A stretch of DNA of 64,000 nt from Aliishimia sp039978895 (GTDB lineage Bacteria; Pseudomonadota; Alphaproteobacteria; Rhodobacterales; Rhodobacteraceae): NCBI GenBank assembly GCA_039978895.1, contig JBDWAL010000055.1, positions 310,001 through 374,000 of the forward strand, given 5' to 3'. The notes under the pieces are model-generated. The model saw only the letters and a program-made list of their open reading frames with translations, had not been told where the DNA came from and did not search any database. Shown here in pieces: positions 59,342 to 64,000 of this stretch. Positions within the stretch are counted from its first letter, which is position 1; every line of letters begins with the position of its first letter. Position numbers and translations under genes: made by a program.

Positions 59342-60771
59342 GCGCACCAGAAAAAATCCGTTGCGATGCGTGCCCTGTGATGTGTTACATCGCGGACGGC
59401 AAAATCGGAGCCTGTGATCGCTATGCCAACGAGGGCGGCAAGATCATCCGATGTGACCCGCTTACCATCCTTGATCGCCGCATCGCCAAAGGCGACGAAG
59501 TGAAGCCATTCTTGGCGGCACACTGGGACGGGCGCACAGCATCCGGCAACGATGTTGTCGTAACGGCCATCGGCGCTGGCACAACATATCCAGATTACAA
59601 ACCGGCGCCCTTCATCGTGTCGCGTGACATCGAAGGTATTGATTTCGTTACCGTTGTGACCGAGGCGATCTTTTCATACTGTGGTGTGAAAGTGAAGATC
59701 GACACGGATCGCCATCTTGGGCATGAAGGTCAAGTCGTGCGCTTTGAGGGCGAGGCTGTGGGGCATGTGATGACCTCGGAATATGGCTCGCAAATGTTGT
59801 CCTTGGGCGGGGTAGATCACCTGACCGGCGGGTCCAAAGCGGAGGGGCGCAAAACCTGCGCGGCACTGCTTGCGCTGTGCAACAAGGACGCGGTCGAACT
59901 TAGCATTGATGAAGGCTCAAGCGTGATCGTGCAGGCCGGGCAAGCGCCAATTGTCGACGCGCAGCGCGAAGAACGTATGCGGGTCGGGTGTGGGTCCGCG
60001 ACCATCGGGATGTTTGCATCGCAATGGCAAGGATTGGTCGACGAAGTGGTGGTGGTGGACGATCACATCACAGGCGTCGTTTCAGAGCATCAAGCCGGCA
60101 AAGTCATCGGCTGGCCGGAAACGGGGATAAAAGTGATCGGTCGCAGGTCGACGCCGGGGCGCTATTTCAAAGTGGCAGAGCCGGGTTTGGGCTGGGGCGG
60201 GACCAATATCGAAGACCCGCTGAGCATTCTTGGACCTTGGCGCGAAGCCAAGGGGGCAGCCCCCGGATTGTCGTTATTGATGGTCTCGACCACAGGCGAG
60301 CACGCGGGATATTACGTTTTAAATGAAAAGCTTGAACCGATCGCGATGCCCATGCCTGAGGCGTTGCAACCCTCTGTGGATTTGATCGCCGAGAACTGCG
60401 AACCGGCCCTATGTACGGTGTTGTTTATGGGCGGTGCTGGGGGGTCTTTGCGCTCTGGCGTGACCAAAAACCCGATCCATTTGACGCGGTCTGTGCAAGC
60501 AGAAGCGACACGGGTCACAATCGGTGGCGTGCCCGCCTATGTGTGGCCCGGTGGCGGAATTACGGTGATGGTAGACGTGCTGGATTTGCCAGACGGGGCG
60601 TTTGGATATGTGCCAACACCTGCATTGGTCGCCCCGTTGGAATTCACCACGGCGCGCGCGGAATATGAGCGGCTTGGCGGGCACAGCCCCGCAATTCGTG
60701 ACCTAGAGGACGTGCTGGACGCGGGCGGCGATTACGGGGATGCATCGCGGGTCGTCGGAGTGGCCAAGTGA
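59338..60771 (+). CDS. 6-hydroxynicotinate reductase-like iron-sulfur protein
   Basis: A 477-residue protein. The N-terminus holds CxxCxxxC-x9-C (Cys9, Cys12, Cys16, Cys26), an iron-sulfur motif, with another Cys at 39. The body has family motifs LGLGWGGTNIEDPL-like (AEPGLGWGGTNIEDPLSI), VLFMGGAGGSLRSGVTKNP and VWPGGGITVMVDV. The family is named after the ferredoxin-dependent reductase of anaerobic nicotinate breakdown in Eubacterium; in aerobes its substrate is mostly unproven. It overlaps the molybdenum hydroxylase and UPF0280 genes by 4 bases, consistent with hydroxylation followed by ring reduction. Confidence 0.85.
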   Translation: MSAPEKIRCDACPVMCYIADGKIGACDRYANEGGKIIRCDPLTILDRRIAKGDEVKPFLAAHWDGRTASGNDVVVTAIGAGTTYPDYKPAPFIVSRDIEGIDFVTVVTEAIFSYCGVKVKIDTDRHLGHEGQVVRFEGEAVGHVMTSEYGSQMLSLGGVDHLTGGSKAEGRKTCAALLALCNKDAVELSIDEGSSVIVQAGQAPIVDAQREERMRVGCGSATIGMFASQWQGLVDEVVVVDDHITGVVSEHQAGKVIGWPETGIKVIGRRSTPGRYFKVAEPGLGWGGTNIEDPLSILGPWREAKGAAPGLSLLMVSTTGEHAGYYVLNEKLEPIAMPMPEALQPSVDLIAENCEPALCTVLFMGGAGGSLRSGVTKNPIHLTRSVQAEATRVTIGGVPAYVWPGGGITVMVDVLDLPDGAFGYVPTPALVAPLEFTTARAEYERLGGHSPAIRDLEDVLDAGGDYGDASRVVGVAK

Positions 60772-61598
60772 GCAACGCACCGCAAGCAAGTTTGCTGCCA
60801 GATGGCAGGCGATTGCATCTGCACCATGGGCCAATCGACCTGATCCTAGGGGTTGATGGCGGGGACCGTGAGGCTTGTTTTGCACAAGCAAAGCAAAGGT
60901 TTGAGACGGTTTTGACGGGATTGGTAGCGCATCTACCTGCGTTGCGACAGCCCGTTGACAACGCAGAGTTTTCAGACGCGGTTGCGCAACGTATGCAAGC
61001 CGCTGTATTTGCGCATCGGGGGTGTTTTGTGACGCCCATGGCCGCCGTTGCGGGGGCGGTTGCGGATGACGTTTTGGCGGCGATGATTGCCGGGCAGGAT
61101 GTGGCGCGCGCTTATGTGAATAATGGCGGCGATATTGCGTTTCATCTCGCGCCGGGGGCGCGTTTTGCGGCCCTTGGACCTGCGGGCGAAATTACGTTTG
61201 AGGCATCGGATGCGGCGCGTGGAATTGCGACTTCTGGCTGGCGGGGACGGTCTTATTCGTTGGGGATTGCGGACGCTGTGAGCGTGGCCGCACGGAGCGC
61301 TGCTGAGGCGGATGTGGCGGCGACTTTGATTGCCAATGCGGTGGATTTGCCCGGACATCACGGGATCACACGCGCACCCGCGAACGAGGTAAGCCCAGAC
61401 AGTGATTTAGGGGCGCGATTGGTGACTGTGGCGGTCGCCGGATTGAGCCCCCGAGATGTCGAGCGTGCTTTGCAGCGCGGATTAGAACAGGCCGCGCAGA
61501 TGCGTGATGCCGGATTGATTTTGGATGCGGTTTTGAGCCTTTCGGGCCAATGCCGCGCCCTATCCCCTGAACAGAATGGAGCCTTGAGCTATGCCTGA
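60768..61598 (+). CDS. UPF0280-family protein (ApbE-like fold)
   Basis: A 276-residue protein. The N-terminal LLPDGRRLHLHHGPIDLILG, central ARAYVNNGGDIAFHLAPGAR and ATSGWRGRSYSLGIADAVSV are UPF0280 patterns, a family related to ApbE flavin transferases. ApbE proteins attach FMN to target proteins, so this one could flavinylate the reductase encoded just before it; that is inference, as the ApbE catalytic residues are not fully recognisable. It overlaps both neighbours (4 and 8 bases). Confidence 0.85.
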   Translation: MSNAPQASLLPDGRRLHLHHGPIDLILGVDGGDREACFAQAKQRFETVLTGLVAHLPALRQPVDNAEFSDAVAQRMQAAVFAHRGCFVTPMAAVAGAVADDVLAAMIAGQDVARAYVNNGGDIAFHLAPGARFAALGPAGEITFEASDAARGIATSGWRGRSYSLGIADAVSVAARSAAEADVAATLIANAVDLPGHHGITRAPANEVSPDSDLGARLVTVAVAGLSPRDVERALQRGLEQAAQMRDAGLILDAVLSLSGQCRALSPEQNGALSYA

Positions 61599-62172
61599 AT
61601 TTATTGTGCGTAAAATGCAGTTAATTGTGGAAGACGTGCATCATGACGGCGGTCCTGCACCAGACATCCCGCGGCGTTTGGGGGCCATGTTGGCCTGTGT
61701 GAAAAACCCGTTTGCGGGGCGCTATGAGGCGGATTTGCAAAGCGCGATGGACGATCTTAAGCCTTTGGGCGCGGAGATGAGCGAGCGTTTGGTGGCAGCT
61801 TTGGGTGGCAAAGATGTGATCGACGGGTACGGGAAGGGGGCCATTGTGGGCGAGGCAGGTGAGCTAGAGCACGCCGCGTTGTGGCACGTGCCCGGCGGCT
61901 ATGCGATGCGCGGATTGTTGGGCGATTCCAATGCGATCGTACCCTCCTGCATGAAGCGAGGGGGGATCGGGTCGCGGCTAGATGTGCCGCTTGGCCACAT
62001 CAATGCCGCCTATGTGCGCAGCCATTTTGACGGCATCGAAGTGGGTTTGCCCGACGGGCCAAAGGCCGACGAGATCGTATATGTTTTGGGCATGTCCTGT
62101 GGCGGGCGTGTGCACAGTCGCATGGGCGGTTTGGAAATGTGGGACGTCACAGGCGAAGACGGTCTGCGCTAA
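61591..62172 (+). CDS. amino acid synthesis family protein (PF06684, DUF1185)
   Basis: A 193-residue protein. VRKMQLIVEDVHHDGGPAPD then RRLGAMLACVKNPFAGRYEA (about 4-48), GKGAIVGEAGELEHAALWHV then PGGYAMRGLL (about 80-110) and LDVPLGHINAAYVRSHFDGI match the PF06684 family. Biochemical activity of the family is not established. It overlaps UPF0280 by 8 bases and ends the operon, 13 bp from the convergent alcohol dehydrogenase gene. Its presence next to a heterocycle hydroxylase and a reductase suggests ring opening or a later step; no proof. Confidence 0.85.
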   Translation: MPEFIVRKMQLIVEDVHHDGGPAPDIPRRLGAMLACVKNPFAGRYEADLQSAMDDLKPLGAEMSERLVAALGGKDVIDGYGKGAIVGEAGELEHAALWHVPGGYAMRGLLGDSNAIVPSCMKRGGIGSRLDVPLGHINAAYVRSHFDGIEVGLPDGPKADEIVYVLGMSCGGRVHSRMGGLEMWDVTGEDGLR

Positions 62173-62185
62173 CTCACGGCGCGCG

Positions 62186-63307
62186 TTACTGGGCGGCGGA
62201 CAGGACCAATCGGAACTGTTCTGCCTCTAGGGCGACCGGGTTTTTCAGCGACGAGGAGGCCGTCATGGCAGCATTTGCAATGCTTTCATGGCTGTCCTTG
62301 CCCACGCCCCAATCCCGAAGATACGGAAGTTCATGCTTGGCACACCAATCCGAAAACCCAGCGAGGGTATTTTCGGATTCTGTTGGAAAATGTTGCAAAA
62401 ACATAGCAATACATGCATCCACGCGGCTGCGTGCCGCCTTGGTAACCTGCGGGGCAGAAGCGTTCACCGACAAGACAGGGCCAATGAGGCGGCCGCAAAG
62501 TTCGCCATGTGGGGCGTCAAACCGGCCGCCGATGATGGACGCCAAGCCATGCGCGACGCCAAGGCCACCATGCGACAACGCGATGCCGCTTGCCGTTGCC
62601 GTCCAAGCCATCGCTGGCCAAGCCGTTTCGTCGCCCTGCATCAAAGATTTGAGCGCCGACAAGCCGCGATCAATGCCGGGCCATGACAAGTTATCGGTGA
62701 ACGCGTTGGCGGCATTTGAGGTATATGCCTCAACCATTTGCGTCACAGCATCAAGCCCCGCGCCAAGGATCACACGAGGTGGCGCACTGCGCATCAAATT
62801 GGGATCAACAATGGCAAGCGACGGGGTAAAGGCGGGGCCGCGCAGAGAGAACTTTGCGCCCTTTTCGGGCAAGCCAATCACTGCATTGCGTGTCACCTCA
62901 GCGCCGGTTCCGGCGGTCGTGGGGATCGTAATGCACGACACGGGCGCGGTCGGGGTTTTGCCGTCAAGATACGCTTCAAGCGGGTCATTTGAGGGCAAAA
63001 GTGCTGCAAGGGCCTTGCCCAAATCCATCACCGATCCACCACCACAAGCCACCACCAGATCGATCTTTTGGGGGCGCAAATCAGCAAGGAGATCCGCGAG
63101 ATCGGTGGCGTTCGGCTCTGTCGGGCAGGAGACTTCGGTCAGGTCGGTATCCTTGAGCAACTCGGCGACCGGGGCACTTGGCACACCCGAGGCGCCGCGC
63201 ACCAAAAGCACATGCGTGCCCTTTGGGATATGCGCCAGCAAATCGGTAACTCGACCGGGGCCAAACACGATTTCGGTCTTCAGGGATATGGTGAAATTTG
63301 GGGTCAT
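62186..63307 (-). CDS. iron-type (group III) alcohol dehydrogenase-like protein
   Basis: A 373-residue protein, start MTPNFTISLKTEIVFGPGRV at 63307. NAD-binding VVACGGGSVMDLGKALAALL (about 95-114) and PTTAGTGAEVTRNAVIG are family motifs. The metal site reads LDAVTQMVEAY where Asp is kept but the usual first His is Gln; the later His are in SHGGLGVAHGLASI and APHGELCG. Loss of one ligand may change metal use, as in maleylacetate reductases. The ATG overlaps the glpK stop by one base. A large open frame on the opposite strand is its shadow. Confidence 0.88.
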   Translation of the reverse strand: MTPNFTISLKTEIVFGPGRVTDLLAHIPKGTHVLLVRGASGVPSAPVAELLKDTDLTEVSCPTEPNATDLADLLADLRPQKIDLVVACGGGSVMDLGKALAALLPSNDPLEAYLDGKTPTAPVSCITIPTTAGTGAEVTRNAVIGLPEKGAKFSLRGPAFTPSLAIVDPNLMRSAPPRVILGAGLDAVTQMVEAYTSNAANAFTDNLSWPGIDRGLSALKSLMQGDETAWPAMAWTATASGIALSHGGLGVAHGLASIIGGRFDAPHGELCGRLIGPVLSVNASAPQVTKAARSRVDACIAMFLQHFPTESENTLAGFSDWCAKHELPYLRDWGVGKDSHESIANAAMTASSSLKNPVALEAEQFRLVLSAAQ

Positions 63308-64000
63308 CAGTAGGCCAACGTTGCTTGAACGGCGCGCTGCCAATTGGCGTATCTTGCGTCGCGGGTGGCTTCGTCCATTGCGGGTTTGAAGGTGCGATCG
63401 ACAGACCAAGTGCGGGCGAATTCATCGCGGGCGGGCATCACGCCAGCCTTCATACCGGCAAGCCATGCCGCGCCAAGCGCCGTTGTTTCGAGGACTTTGG
63501 GGCGATCCACCGGTGCGCCGATAATGTCAGAGAGGAACTGCATCGTCCAATCGGACGCGCTCATTCCGCCATCCACGCGCAGCACGTTTTGACCAGAGGC
63601 GTCAGCCCAATCGGCCTTCATCGCTTCGAGCAAGTCGCGGGTTTGATAACCGACGCTTTCGAGCGCGGCTTTCACGATTTCTTCTTGGCCGGAATTTCGC
63701 GACAAGCCAAAAATAGCCCCACGGCAATCCGCGTTCCAATAGGGCGCGCCAAGGCCTGTGAAGGCGGGGACAAGGACAACCGGTTGGGCGTCATCTGCGG
63801 CCTCTGCCAAGGGTTGGGTTTCTTCGGCGGCGCGGATCATCTTCACACCATCGCGCAACCATTGCACCACAGCGCCCGCCACAAAGATCGACCCCTCAAG
63901 GGCGTATGTGGGCGTGCCTTCTAGCTGGTAAGCAATTGTTGTCAGGAGCTTATTATTTGAGGTCACCGGTTGATCGCCTGTGTTGAGCAACGCAAAACAG
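63307..64000 (-). CDS. glpK: glycerol kinase, C-terminal part (runs off window edge)
   Basis: About 231 codons visible, reading in from the window edge with CFALLNTGDQPVTSNNKLL. Family motifs: YALEGSIFVAGAVVQWLRDG, PAFTGLGAPYWNADCRGAIF and VDGGMSASDWTMQFLSDIIG. GlpK phosphorylates glycerol to glycerol-3-phosphate; the C-terminal half contains the ATP site. Its TGA overlaps the start of the iron-type alcohol dehydrogenase by one base, so the two are coupled. The N-terminal half is outside the window. Confidence 0.94.
   Translation of the reverse strand, partial: CFALLNTGDQPVTSNNKLLTTIAYQLEGTPTYALEGSIFVAGAVVQWLRDGVKMIRAAEETQPLAEAADDAQPVVLVPAFTGLGAPYWNADCRGAIFGLSRNSGQEEIVKAALESVGYQTRDLLEAMKADWADASGQNVLRVDGGMSASDWTMQFLSDIIGAPVDRPKVLETTALGAAWLAGMKAGVMPARDEFARTWSVDRTFKPAMDEATRDARYANWQRAVQATLAY

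Noticed and set aside
62139..63389. 416-codon open frame on the plus strand
   Set aside because: It mirrors the iron-type alcohol dehydrogenase, which has clear NAD and metal-site motifs; the plus frame has no family-like sequence.
1..64000. CRISPR arrays, tRNA, rRNA, prophage or insertion sequences
   Set aside because: Scanning intergenic regions found no regular spaced repeats, tRNA T-loop patterns, integrase or transposase-like frames. A covariance or profile search could still find small RNAs.

Overview
The window looks like chromosomal DNA of a marine alphaproteobacterium of the Roseobacter group (Rhodobacterales). The clues are a DmdC-type acyl-CoA dehydrogenase, the order ihfB - lapA-like - trpF - small ORFs - trpB, liv-type ABC transport beside a molybdenum hydroxylase, and a PCu(A)C-like protein next to a polytopic membrane protein. 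No rRNA, tRNA, CRISPR array, phage or insertion sequence was recognised. Genes are dense, and many are coupled by ATGA, TGATG or TAATG overlaps.

Layout. 1-3.4 kb (minus): partial acyl-CoA dehydrogenase, small basic protein, DmdC-like dehydrogenase and two MerR regulators. 3.5-5.7 kb (plus): two hotdog thioesterases and a MATE exporter. 5.7-7.9 kb (minus): coupled DUF952 / DUF1330 / pyrD / arsC-like genes. 8.2-11.1 kb: UshA-like 5'-nucleotidase, SRAP protein and a cupredoxin-like protein without copper ligands. 11.2-15.7 kb: LysR, glutaryl-CoA dehydrogenase and a fused E1 alpha-beta dehydrogenase. 15.8-19.9 kb: PNPOx-like protein, a broken VOC gene, methyltransferase, M19 dipeptidase and a cyclase-FHA protein. 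20-24 kb (minus): alcohol dehydrogenase, TmpA-like and TmpB-like iron oxygenases and an enolase-superfamily enzyme, probably an organophosphonate oxidation operon. 24.2-31.7 kb (minus): HAD dehalogenase, hydrolase, PLP dehydratase, EEP phosphatase, then pcaD-pcaC-pcaB and an MFS pump. 32-33 kb: MarR and a membrane-anchored isochorismatase-like hydrolase. 33.3-35.8 kb (minus): fabB, fabI and an RDD protein.

36-40.7 kb: an ArsR/SRPBCC pair, then an isolated type VI secretion cargo module (GAD-like/DUF1851 protein, lipoprotein, DUF2235 lipase effector, convergent DUF4123 adaptor) with no secretion apparatus. 41-44.2 kb: ihfB, lapA-like, trpF, two small ORFs, trpB. 44.3-50.2 kb: hyuB and hyuA (minus), a PCu(A)C-like protein (minus) and a large membrane protein (plus). 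50.3-62.2 kb: a complete branched-chain-type ABC transporter, a MarR regulator, and a tightly overlapping operon of FAD subunit, fused Fe-S/molybdopterin hydroxylase, 6-hydroxynicotinate reductase-like iron-sulfur protein, UPF0280 protein and amino-acid-synthesis family (PF06684) protein. It reads as an uptake and catabolic system for an unidentified N-heterocycle and is the best candidate for an undescribed system here. 62.2-64 kb (minus): iron-type alcohol dehydrogenase and the C-terminal part of glpK.

Other structure: two copies of a paired-hairpin element (18.81 and 42.86 kb), twin operators before MarR and ArsR genes, and repeated MerR-type half sites near 2.8 kb. Functional names rest on motifs read by eye; no searches were run.
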